Shown in pieces: positions 27,901 to 37,037 of a DNA stretch of 64,000 nucleotides (its first letter is position 1; each line of letters begins with the position of its first letter). Source of the DNA: Nemopilema nomurai (taxonomy: Eukaryota > Cnidaria > Scyphozoa > Rhizostomeae > Rhizostomatidae). Below the pieces are notes generated by a model. It was given only the letters and a program-made list of their open reading frames with translations. It ran no database searches and was not told where the DNA came from. The DNA is taken from the NCBI GenBank assembly GCA_003864495.1, contig ML133433.1:1499618-1563617 (forward strand). Reading direction: 5' to 3'. Position numbers and translations under genes: made by a program.

Positions 27901-30900
27901 AATGGCCTTACAAAGTGTCAATGCATACCTTTAGTTTGATGCATAAGCATTCACTTTATTTGAAACAGGAAGGAAACACGTGCGCCCACATCGCAGCGGC
28001 AAAGGGGAGCCTGGAAGTAATGAAAGAGCTGGTTCAATGCGACCCCGCATCTGTCAACACGAGGAATAAGGTAACTTCTATTTTCAGTGGCAGTTGCATG
28101 GATTCTTGTCTAACATATAAGAATGTACCCTGAAGGCTGTAAAAACTGTCTGTATAGAAATCAGGCACGTCTTCACATAAATGCTTGCAAATTGTACCCC
28201 GTTAAAATTTATTACCTTAAGTTACTCTCTTTCTATTTTTGCATTAAAGCTTGTCCCTTCCCATCTCTCTCATTGGAAGGCCCTGGAGTGGATCTTTGAT
28301 TATCAACTTTATAGTCATGTGACGTTTTAAGAGGCTTATCGAATGACAATAATGAATATGGAGACTTTCTCGACACCGCCTTTGGCATCTTAGCCACATC
28401 TTCCTATTATTGAAAATATTGCTTATATACAGTCCATTGATGTTTTCTCTGGTCTTTTTGCCATTTAGAAACTTTCTATAAGATTTGGATAATCAGTAAA
28501 TTGCTTTTTTATTTAAATTTCTTTGTTTTCTTCTCATTGCAGCGAACGTATGAGACACCAATGCATTTGGCAGCAGCTGGTGGGCATTACGATCTAATGC
28601 AATTTCTTTTCACCAAAGGAGGCTCTGTTGAGGATGAAGATAAGGTGCAGAAACTTGCTCAAGTGCTTGAAATTAGTGAACTTAGTGCAATAACTCTAGC
28701 TTTTCATTTGAACCCCATTGTGAGCTGTGATGCTTTCAGATTGGTAATCTCTCCTATCTACAAAGATAATAAAGCAAGCTGACTATTGACCATGTATTAG
28801 AAATAGGTAATGTTGCAAGAGCGGTGTTGTTAAAGAGCAAAAGAGAGTTGCAAGAGCGGTGTTGTTAAAGAGCAAAAGAGAGTCGAATCAAGTTGGCTTA
28901 GAATTGCCTGGTATTCTTGACAGCATTCAAAGCTTTATGCAAAGATTCACTAAAGAACATATTCAATTGAAGCGCATACTCATGGCGAATATAATCCTCT
29001 TTTTTGCAGGAAGGGATGACTCCTCTCCACTTGTGTGCCAAGTTTGGACATAGAAACCTCATTGAGTCACTGAAGGGCAAAGTTCCTCTGAGCATGTCAA
29101 GCGGAAAGGTGCTACAATTTTTACTAACCTTTTGCCTCTAAACTCATTTAAATCTAAATGCATTGTAGCTCTACACATATTTTAGTACACAAGAAACCAT
29201 TAGCATAAAACGGAACATAATATTAACTATACAGCTTTACGTATATTCTGTAAAGTACAATGCAAGAGTAGTACTAAACCTTGTTTATACATCGTCTGGA
29301 CTTATGACCTTCGTAATAATTTTTTGATTCAGAAGTATGATCAATGTGCCAAGGAAACTATCAAGTTCTTTTGAACAACAACGTGTTTATCTTGGTAAAC
29401 AAACATTGCGTACTGATAATAGTAGTAGGACTTATCTCACTTGAACTAGAACACGAGAATTGAAAGTCGCTTATTCATCATTTGCTTTTAATGAGAAATT
29501 TAACTTTTTGGCTTTTTCATCAGAATGGCTTGACTGCCATCCATGTTGGTGCTGAATATGGCCAAGCAGAAGTTGTCCAGGATCTGCTGCAAAAAGTCTC
29601 TGGAGGAATTCCCAGCGAAGTATGACTAACTCCACTCTATGTTTACACATCTTTAAAAAGTAGGCAAATAGTTGTTTGAAACATTTGGGCTTCAAAATAC
29701 CCATCAGATGCTACCACTCCTCCTTTTCAAGCCTCTGCCTGATATGTATCTCTCTTCTTGGTATAGAATGATGAGATATTCGTTATTTTTCAATACTTTA
29801 TCAAATACGTAATAAAGAAATATGCACCATTGTCTTTTATAGTGTCCTCGTGGAAAAGAGTCAGTTGAAGGAATAGAGGTTTGTAATCTCTCTTGTCGAC
29901 TATAAGACGTTTGTATGATTGTTTGCAAAACTGGTTGAATTAACCTCTTTTAGATCAAGATGCGCAATTAATGCAACAGTTGAAAGGAATGACCTTATCA
30001 AGTCAGAATCCTCGAAAACGTTTTGTCATCACCAGTGCCTGGACTTAGAAAAAAATAACTAGCATCTGAGTCTCGATATTTCTAGGGATGATTTGAGCTT
30101 CAAGACGGACAATGGCTAGACCTAGTTCAATTAGAATTTGTGACACAGTTTCCACTTCGCCAGTGGCCGAACTTTCAAAAGCTTTCTTTATTTTCTCGGC
30201 CTTAATATTAATGAGCATTGCTGTGTATTTGTTTCGTCGTTGACAGCTCATTTTTTCCTTTGCAAAATCGTCAAAATAAATGCATAATTCATTTAAATCT
30301 CTAGTATGCCTATACGCCTCTTCACTTGGCCGCGCGAAACGGCCATGATGGGATTGTTCGATTGCTCTTGAATTCACACGGTGTCAAAGTAGATGCTGCA
30401 ACGGAAGGAAAGGTAAATGCTTTCACCTACTTAATAGCTCATTGCAATCCAACAATCATTCTTTGCATGCAAGACTTCACGAAAGACGTTGAAACTGTTA
30501 AAGAGAATAATGACCAGATGACTTCTGTTAATCACGCGGTAACCCCAGACACGATCCTTGTAGTCTAGTCTTCTTTATCTTCTTGCGACAATAGATTGCA
30601 TATAGTGAATTTGAATAAACTGAAATCATAGACAAGAACGGGCAACCTATTATAATATTTTTTAAATTAACCTTCATGCTGTGTTTAAAGCTCACGGCGT
30701 GATACTTTTGTTATAATTAACTTTTCTACCCATCAAAGATATTCTTGTAGGACATCTCCTCCCGATATTGATTAATGACATCCCATAGACATAACTTTAT
30801 CAGCCTTCAGTTCTTGCGATAGCATTAAAATACATCACGTCAAATTCCTACAGGGATTGATCCCCCTTCATTTGGCGCTGATGAATGGCCATATATCTGT

Positions 30901-33900
30901 GGTGAGTTTGCTTCTCGGGAGGTCGACTCATCAATTGGCCATCAAAGACAATCAAGGCCGAACTGGCCTGCATCTTGCTGCTGCGCATGGGCACCTTGAG
31001 CTTGTGACGCTGCTCCTTGGACAAGGTGCTGAAGTCAACGTTTTGGACAATGTAAGAGAAACTTCTTGCTCCTTAGAAATCTGAAATTTTCTCGATTTGC
31101 ATCTTTTCGCAACGTGTAAACAAGTCACTTTTCATTCGCAACCAGCAGAGGTATATTAGAAGTTAATGTTTCAAATATGATGCTTTATAGTGTCTATAGT
31201 GAAATATTTCTCTGTACGTTTGAATGTTAATTGTACCATTGAGAGTTTAATCCTCATTTTGTGCTCTAAATAACCATTGTTCTATCGTACGCTTTGATTA
31301 AAGAATTTCTTAAACTCAATGAAAACACTTTGTCTTATCTTTGAAACCAGTTTCATGATCACAATCCATAACGGACTTTAGTTATTTGAGAAATGAACAT
31401 TCAATCCCGTTTAAGTAACCATAATGTCTATTATGCAATTTGGTCAAATCCTTTTAATCTTTATTCGGATGACAAATCTTGAATCGGATTCCAGGAATCG
31501 TGGTCTCCGCTGCACTATGCTGCTGATGCTGGTCATGTTGAGGTAGTGAAATACCTAGTGCGCATGGATGCAGATACCACCACAGAGGACAAGGTGAGGC
31601 TGCAGAAACATCTATTCGATTTTTCAATACGATGAAACGGTCTATTGTGAGCCTTGCGTTTATGCAGAGACATAATGACCTACTACATAATCAAGTGAGT
31701 AGGCAACTGATCCTTTCCACGAGAATTACTATCTGGAGAATCATTTCTCGCTCGAAATCGAGGCACATTTCACTCTTACCAATTCCAAGGACTTTTCATA
31801 AAAGGAACCAATTCGTTGTTTGATAACTGTAGCCTCTGTTGGACAAAATTCAAAGCCATTTTATCAGCCTCGGCTTGATGGACACTCCTTTTCTTGTTTC
31901 AGAATGGGAAGACACCTTTGGCGTTTGCAGCAAAGAACCATCATTTGTCGGTCATGAAGTATCTTGTTTTGAGGAACTTCAACGTCGAGAATATGTTGAC
32001 AGACAGAAAAGTAAGGGACACATTTATTGTATATGAAGCAGCATCTGCACATTAGATTTTTGAGGTACTGGAAGTATACTGACTGTTTGTAGCACAATGG
32101 AAGCATTTCTTTGATGACTCCATTTTATGCTTTAGGTAAAGCGTAGTTCACACGAGCAAGTTTTCTATGACAATTTTTCATATGGCAAATAAAAGCTGGC
32201 ATGCCAGCTTTTGAAAAAGTACACTTGTCATATGAAAAATTGTCATATGAGCTCAAATTGACCTCATCTACACGAGCAAAATAATTGTCAATTAAAAATT
32301 GTCATAGAAAACTTGCTCGTGTAAACTACGCTTAAGAAGAATTTAAGGTTCTCGGGAGAAAATTGAATTTGCATCCATTTGCTTCTTTGCAAAGGTGCCT
32401 GACAGAAAACTCCGTTAAAGCATTTTCCTGATTCACCTGACTTCTTCTGAGAAGTACTCCAATTGCGGAAGTCCATTACATGAGTTCATAACAAGTTACA
32501 TGTTTCTTTCTTAGTTCCTGCTCAACTTGATGCTGTGCAGCAAACTGAATGACAACGAATCGATGATAGACTTCATCCTCAACTCGCCCGCCCCGATTTA
32601 CACGGCCTGCAAGCTTGCAAGGCTGTACCGCTTCGAATCAACGAAAGAAAAGGACAAGAGCAGCGACCTTCTGGAAATGGGCGACTTCTGCGAGCAGATT
32701 AGCCTGGACCTTCTCCACCTCTCAACGACGTTCGACACGGAGCACGTGCTGAACGCCATTGATGACGCGCGCCAACCTTTGATCGACATCCTCATTGACG
32801 GCGAACTGAAGAACTGCGTCGCCCACGCCAATGTGCAGGGGTATCTTGGGGATGTCTGGAAGGGTGATAACCCCCTCTTCGACGGCTGGCGAACGGTTAT
32901 GCTCTTCATGATGTGCTTCCTTATTCCTCCGCTTTGGGCCTTCCTCTCTTTGCCGTACAACCGCTACAGTCGCGTACCGACTCTCCGCTTTATCTGCTAC
33001 GTCATATCGCATACCTATCTCATCGCGCTTCTCATTCTGGTCGCCGTTGTGCCGTGGAACCGCAGCTACGAAGAGCTTTTCCCGACGCCGTACGAATGGA
33101 TTCTCCTTATATGGCTCTCCGGCATGCTGCTATCGGAAATTTCGGAGCCGCAGAGCCGCAGCGGCCTTGGCCTTGTGCCGCCAATATTCCTCGCGCTCGC
33201 AAGCATTGCTGTCGTGATACACGCGTTCGCGTTTCTGTCTTCTGGAAGGTCAAGAGAGGAGCTGATGTATGGCAGAGACCAGGTGCTTGGCCTAGGCCTT
33301 TTAATGTGCGTTGTTCAGTGCATGGAATTCCTGTCTTTGCACCATCTCTTCGGGCCCTGGAGTATCATAATCCGCAGTTTGATTCAGGATTTGTTGAGAT
33401 TTCTTGTAATCCTGTTCATCTTTATTGTCGGATTTGCCCTCCAGCTGGCGATTGTGTACAAACCTGTCTACGGATTGAAGCATGTCCAAGTACCAACGGA
33501 GACTGTTCCAGTCCCGAAGCGAGAGGGCTCCCTGGTCATCCTTGAGCATCTTTTCTTCGCTATGTTTGGGTTAACCGGTAAGTCCGACATTGATGTGTAT
33601 GACCCCAATACCAACCCACCAGCTACCAAATACTTGGCTCTCGTTATTTTCGGCTTTTACGAGATCATCATCATTGTCGTACTCGTCAACTTGCTGATTG
33701 CTATGATGAGCAACACGTATACCCGCCTGGAGGAGCGTTCCGACATCGAATGGAAGTTCGGTCGCGCGAAAATGATTCGAAACATGACGAAAACAGTTTC
33801 GACACCCGTACCCTTGAATATAATAACGACTCTCGTCTCCATATTTCGCATTATTTTCAAAACAAACTGCTGCTGTTGTCGAACAGACATTGCAAAAATT

Positions 33901-34083
33901 TGCGATGAAATGGAGAACAGGCTGCCTGAGATACAAATGGAGTCGTTCGTCAGTCTCGACAGATCGACGGCCATTGAAGAAGGAAGTGGGCCTAAACGGC
34001 TGGTTGACGTTGTCAACTGGGGTGACATCGTAGGAAGATACCTTGAAAATAAGGGCCTTCATATAGATGATGGAGGAAGATGA
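6511..34083 (+). CDS. TRPN: TRPN / NOMPC-type mechanosensory channel (whole gene span)
   Basis: Cation channel of the TRPN branch, whose family members are force-gated plasma-membrane or ciliary channels with a long ankyrin spring tethered to microtubules. Joined coding exons give about 1700 aa from the distal first exon (6511-6996) or about 1661 aa from the proximal one (15400-15768). Domain order: Ser/basic-rich N-terminus; short pre-ankyrin cap; 29 ankyrin repeats (residues ~163-1178); linker; six-segment TRP channel; TRP helix (IEWKFGRAKMIRNM); short C-terminus. The count of 29 repeats, the order of individual repeats and the linker all match NOMPC as I remember it; repeats such as GNTCAHIAAAKGS and KTALHISAENGHLNLIELL are recognisable one by one. 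Every joined intron is phase 0. TRPN is known from insects, nematodes, cnidarians, fish and amphibians. Very sure of family; exon ends are hand-placed. Confidence 0.95.
8180..8370. repeat. 28-bp minisatellite, about 7 copies
   Basis: Tandem copies of TTGATATGACTACGAGGCCA plus AWTAGCAAC. Starts are spaced exactly 28 bases at 8208, 8236, 8264, 8292, 8320 and 8348, with a partial copy before them. The copies are nearly identical, with an A/T change at one site in the later ones, so expansion is recent. It lies within the long TRPN 5' intron. Confidence 0.93.
8963..9043. repeat. 34-bp tandem repeat, 2.3 copies
   Basis: Two full copies of GGTTCGCTTGTCAAGTGGTT followed by TGCTTGACGCCYCT, then a partial third. 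Within each unit CGCTTGTCAAG and TTGCTTGACG form imperfect internal inverted and direct similarities. Confidence 0.85.
13698..13838. repeat. Degenerate tandem repeat with ATCTAAATCTAGATT palindromes
   Basis: Three to four imperfect units built from ATCTAAATCTAGATTCGATG and GATAGATAGT. The core AATCTAGATT is palindromic. Unit length varies, so this is a degenerate satellite-like patch rather than a clean minisatellite. Confidence 0.75.
15400..15768 (+). CDS. TRPN: TRPN alternative first coding exon 1b (proximal)
   Basis: 123 codons from an ATG with A at -3 (AACGATGTC) to the donor CCG|GTAGGG in phase 0. It has a Pro/Ser/Lys/Arg-rich, probably disordered N-terminus (about 80 residues), then VPPVGKIVWFAKQGLWQALD and FLDKLF, followed by a hydrophobic tail that abuts ankyrin repeat 1 after splicing to 17513. 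This last segment aligns with the end of exon 1a (shared IVW, W, LDKLF at the same spacing) and occupies the position of the helical pre-ankyrin segment of NOMPC. The open frame continues through the donor to a stop at 15861, so an unspliced short product is formally possible but unlikely. Confidence 0.82.
16382..16535. repeat. 22-bp minisatellite, 7 copies
   Basis: Exactly seven 22-base units of the form TTGATCGAGTGATTATTCCG plus GA fill the interval. Variants (CTTG for CGAG, TTTTT for TTATT) are shared between neighbouring units, as expected from unequal crossing over. It lies in the intron between exon 1b and the first ankyrin exon. Confidence 0.93.
17513..32010 (+). CDS. TRPN: TRPN ankyrin array: 28 repeat exons plus a micro-exon
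   Basis: Exons: 17513-17614, 17799-17897, 18561-18674, 19203-19307, 19773-19871, 20298-20399, 20865-20966, 21767-21865, 22335-22433, 22916-23017, 23494-23598, 23718-23816, 24427-24555, 24863-24988, 25486-25602, 25860-25958, 26340-26438, 26575-26676, 26882-26980, 27456-27557, 27969-28070, 28543-28644, 29010-29108, 29524-29619, 29843-29878 (micro), 30305-30412, 30854-31051 (two repeats), 31495-31593, 31903-32010. Each is a multiple of 3 and bounded by AG/GT in phase 0. Most are 99 or 102 bases and many end in AAG|GT. Each encodes one repeat starting near the xGxTPLHLAA turn; 198-base exon 30854 encodes two. Longer exons (114-129) carry insertions in the repeat loop. Total 29 repeats. Every junction keeps frame, and the repeat order agrees with NOMPC. 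Confidence 0.92.
20250..20297 (+). repeat. TCATCTTG short tandem repeat forming a splice-acceptor tract
   Basis: About five 9-10 base units of the type TCATCTTG/TCATTTTG run straight into TCATTCTGCAG, the acceptor of the ankyrin exon at 20298. The polypyrimidine tract and branch region are therefore built from a short tandem repeat. Copy number could vary between individuals and affect use of this exon; that effect is an inference. Confidence 0.7.
25001..25080. repeat. 40-bp direct tandem duplication in a TRPN intron
   Basis: TTCTATAATCTGAAACTGGA plus the following 20 bases is repeated immediately with two or three substitutions, just downstream of the exon ending at 24988. Confidence 0.9.
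28812..28881. repeat. 35-bp direct tandem duplication in a TRPN intron
   Basis: Two identical 35-base copies (28812-28846 and 28847-28881) beginning GTTGCAAGAGCGGTGTTGTT, upstream of the exon at 29010. Perfect identity suggests a recent event. Confidence 0.9.
29843..29878 (+). CDS. TRPN: TRPN 12-codon micro-exon between repeats 24 and 25
   Basis: TTTTATAG acceptor, 36 bases encoding CPRGKESVEGIE, then a GTTTGT donor; phase 0 on both sides. In NOMPC a non-repeat insertion of similar length and flexible composition sits at exactly this point in the array, which supports the micro-exon being real. It could be included or skipped without changing frame. The donor is not ideal. Confidence 0.65.
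32137..32334. mobile_element. MITE-like element with ~41-bp terminal inverted repeats
   Basis: The left end TAAAGCGTAGTTCACACGAG continues with CAAGTTTTCTATGACAATTTTT, and this is matched in inverse orientation by the right end (AAAAATTGTCATAGAAAACT then TGCTCGTGTAAACTACGCTTA), with about two differences over about 41 bases. The interior holds nested inverted copies of CATATGAAAAATTGTC-like sequence and a perfect 22-base palindrome centred on GGCATGCC near 32200. No coding capacity. It lies wholly in the last TRPN intron (32011-32514). A TAA/TTA target duplication is possible at the edges; the superfamily is uncertain. Confidence 0.85.
32515..34083 (+). CDS. TRPN: TRPN terminal exon: linker, six-TM pore module, TRP helix
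   Basis: One uninterrupted 1569-base exon (acceptor TTTCTTAG, stop TGA at 34081-34083) encodes 522 residues. Positions within the exon product: linker helices 1-125 with the TRPN signature (SPAPIYTACKLARLY, then KEKDKSSDLLEMGDFCEQ); pre-S1 elbow 128-147; S1 158-180; S2 194-210 (LLIWLSGMLLSE); S3 221-242; S4 256-274 followed by FLSLHHLFGPWSIII; S5 295-315; pore helix/filter region about 340-358 (HLFFAMFGLTGKSD); S6 372-398 ending VNLLIAMMSNTY; TRP helix 408-425. After it comes a four-Cys run (NCCCC, 451-455) and a short acidic tail ending DDGGR. Membrane spans were judged by eye. Locally more GC-rich than the ankyrin exons. Confidence 0.95.
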   Translation, partial: FLLNLMLCSKLNDNESMIDFILNSPAPIYTACKLARLYRFESTKEKDKSSDLLEMGDFCEQISLDLLHLSTTFDTEHVLNAIDDARQPLIDILIDGELKNCVAHANVQGYLGDVWKGDNPLFDGWRTVMLFMMCFLIPPLWAFLSLPYNRYSRVPTLRFICYVISHTYLIALLILVAVVPWNRSYEELFPTPYEWILLIWLSGMLLSEISEPQSRSGLGLVPPIFLALASIAVVIHAFAFLSSGRSREELMYGRDQVLGLGLLMCVVQCMEFLSLHHLFGPWSIIIRSLIQDLLRFLVILFIFIVGFALQLAIVYKPVYGLKHVQVPTETVPVPKREGSLVILEHLFFAMFGLTGKSDIDVYDPNTNPPATKYLALVIFGFYEIIIIVVLVNLLIAMMSNTYTRLEERSDIEWKFGRAKMIRNMTKTVSTPVPLNIITTLVSIFRIIFKTNCCCCRTDIAKICDEMENRLPEIQMESFVSLDRSTAIEEGSGPKRLVDVVNWGDIVGRYLENKGLHIDDGGR

Positions 34084-35737
34084 AGATTTGGACAGAATGG
34101 CTCATGGTAATCAAAAGTCGAAACGGAGGACACAAACAATGAAAGTTAAGCAATCAGAAAATGGTCATTTGACAACTTGAACTACAGAGGTATATTTCAA
34201 AAGTGATACAGATATAGGTAGTGCTATCTGTAGACTTTGAAAGCTGGTTGAATCTACAGTTGAACTTCAATCAGCAGTGGTGTTAAAAGACTTCATACCT
34301 AGCGGAAATTGCATGAAGCAAACTGCTAAAAATAGGCTTTTGCCAGCCTCGATAAGTGTTTCATATTTCTTGTACATTTAAGAATTATCATTCTCATTAT
34401 ACGGACTAAAGAAGGCCACTACATTAGTATACTACTATAGCTAGCATAGATAAAGCTGTTTAGAAAGCATCACTGATAGTTTGTAATGGTATTTGCATTG
34501 TATTGCATGTAAAGACTTAATTGTTATTTGTACTAAATATTCATATAAACATGTATTGTAGCCTCAGAGATTAGCACATACTCTTATCAACTGGACCTCG
34601 CTTTATTAAGATCCAGCTGGTTCCTAAGATTCCAATCCCTAAAAGAATAGTTTCTCAAAGTTTATAAAACGCAAGACTGCCAAACGCAATATATGGACTT
34701 TAATGAAGATAGTCGAATTCAACTTATCCGACGATAGCGGATCGTTGAACACCCTAAGGGTAAAACTCGACCAAGCTCTTAGGCCTGTAAATTATTTTAA
34801 TAAATTGAGCAACAATCGAAAAGGTTGCTTTCAGTGTTTTTTGCCAAGATCGTTGGTTATTGGCATCAACCCCATTCCACTCTAAAATATGCTATTTATT
34901 TTCCATAGCTTGAGGAGTTATTATTCTAATATATGTATTCATTCATTATTCTTCTATAGCATATCAAAATTAAGATGTTTTGCACTTGCCTAGTTAAATG
35001 AGACCAAAACATGTAATGATGAAGATATCAAAGGGGATTAAGCTCAGTTTGTTTGTGTAATTTCTTTCAGATTCAAAGCAGTTTTTAAATTAAGCAGCTT
35101 TTGATATGACCAAAAGAACCACTTCTGTATAGAAAAATAAAAGTGCGCCATGAGATCATCCGATTAGCATTGCTCGATGTAATAGAAAAATATCCCAAAT
35201 GACACAGTAGTCATTGAAAAATAGGCTTCTATCTCTAAATGTTATGTAAGCTGTTAGATTGCGAGAAAATTCTCTTGCTATTGCCATGAAGCCATTTAAT
35301 GACTTTCTTACGGTTGGAACATGCAAATCCCTTTTAAAGGAACCACTAATCTTTCTTAAGAACTTTTTCACAGAAGAAGGACTGATTGAAATTAGGGGAG
35401 ATGAAATCGCTTGATCAGCTTAATCAACATCTGACCATACAATCTCAATCTAATGCTTGCTGCTATGAAATATGCAGCTGCATGTCAATAGTATTTTTTG
35501 CTTTTAAAACAGAGATATGCATTGTTGATCTATTTCTGACGTATCCTGAGAATGTTCAAATTTTCTAATAATCGAAGATCTTCAGAACGATTTCCAAATT
35601 CTAATCAGCACTGAAAGTGTCAATTTGGGCTATCCGAGTGATTGCATTCTTTGCAAATTTGATTTCATCAAATTTTTTCAAGGAGATATTATCTTCGTTT
35701 TTATCCTATCATGTCTAGTCGCTATTTTCTAAGAATT

Positions 35738-35815
35738 GAGTGCATTTCTATCAGAAAACACGCTGAGATTTCCACAGAGTGCATTTCTATTAGAAAACAC
35801 GCTGTGATTTCCACA
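35738..35815. repeat. 39-bp direct tandem duplication
   Basis: Copies at 35738-35776 and 35777-35815, starting GAGTGCATTTCTATYAGAAA, differ by about two bases. Confidence 0.9.
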
Positions 35816-36261
35816 CCGAGCAAATAATGTCGAAAAAATTACTTGGTCTTTTCAGTGGCGGACTTGCTAAGGATTCTCAACCGGCAACAAAGAACTTTAG
35901 GGGGCCTAGTAGGCCTAAAATAGGGATGTTGTAAAATGGGCATTTTATTACAATCGGTTTGACTTTTTAAAAACATAGCATATGTGTCATTAATCCCGTG
36001 TTTATTACATTTAAGTGTTAAGAAAGACCCCAAAAGGAAGGTCTCGTGTTTTGGCACAAGGAGCACTTTTTCAGGGAAAAATGGGGCAACGGGCCTCTGC
36101 CTCTAGTTAGTTCACATTTGATAGTAAAAGCAGTTAGAAGGAATCATAAATGTAGCTTACAGTAAACAAAGTTAATCTGAGTATGATCAAACTTTCAGCC
36201 GTCGAAAGGTAGCTGGAAATAAATCAATGGAAAAGGCCTGGTTGCAACAAACCCCGATTCG

Positions 36262-36600
36262 GGTTGACGTCTTCGATTTTGTATCTCCATATCTATGGCT
36301 CTTTCTCAGAAATGAATATCAGAATTAAAATCTTCATTTTTAACTTCATTTTTAACTTAGTGTATACTGGAAAATTCAAGTTGTTTGAACCCTTCGGTCG
36401 CGGATAACTTTGTTTTGAATATTTGGATATTTCCTTAATTTGCCGCTGCAGTGAAATCTTTTGAAATGTAAAGGAAAAGCTGAATTTTTAAAATGGGTTC
36501 ATTCGCAGCCTGACGGGCAAAACCCTATTGAATTTTTCCCACAGACTATTTTCAACATGAAGATTTCAATTCTATGATCAATTTTTCCAATATGTGAAGG
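36262..36600. repeat. Dispersed repeat, copy 1 (upstream of EIF2S1)
   Basis: About 340 bases that align along their whole length, with substitutions and small gaps, to 39493-39765 in EIF2S1 intron 4. Shared blocks in the same order include GATTTTGTATCTC, ATCAGAATTAAAAT, CTGCAGTGAA and GGAAAAGCTGAA. Both copies are in the same orientation. No coding potential. An old interspersed element or a local duplication. Confidence 0.75.
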
Positions 36601-37037
36601 CCCGAATCAGAGAAATGGTGCTCCAAAGCCTGGGGAAACTGCCATGTGTCATTTTGCAAGTGCCATATTAGGTTGGACTCGTTCTCAGTGTACTTATTGC
36701 ATCATCCACGTTTGGAAAATAACATTTAAATTCACGTAATCTTCCAGTTTTATTAAGATGTTATAGCGTAAAAAACCTGATGGGACCTTAGGAAAAAACA
36801 ATCCTAGAAGAATTTGAAGCTAAAACTTGATAACAAGCAGATTAAACATTCATTAACTGTACCAACATTTCATTTTCTTTACCTGCTCAAAGTGAAGCAT
36901 GAGCCAGCCTCGTTTCAAGACCCTTTTTTGGCCTAGGCTCGCATGTCAGGCAGAATCCGTGTTCTATCGAAAACACGGAAAGGTTTACAGGTTCAGCAAG
37001 GTGTTATATGAATTAAGAATAACAAGGAATATACAAA

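Larger units (their letters stand above)
34084..37037. other. TRPN 3' region and intergenic spacer
   Basis: No coding exon seen. Possible TRPN polyadenylation hexamers AATAAA occur near 34798 and at 35136-35141. The spacer also carries a 39-bp tandem duplication (35738-35815) and one copy of a dispersed repeat shared with EIF2S1 intron 4, both listed separately. Confidence 0.45.

Noticed and set aside
32913..33545. 210-codon frame on + overlapping the TRPN terminal exon
   Set aside because: Alternative frame of the channel-coding exon; the main frame has clear TRPN homology and GC-rich sequence leaves shadow frames open.
33571..34062. 163-codon minus-strand frame opposite the TRPN terminal exon
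   Set aside because: Antisense shadow of a GC-richer coding exon, with no independent signals.
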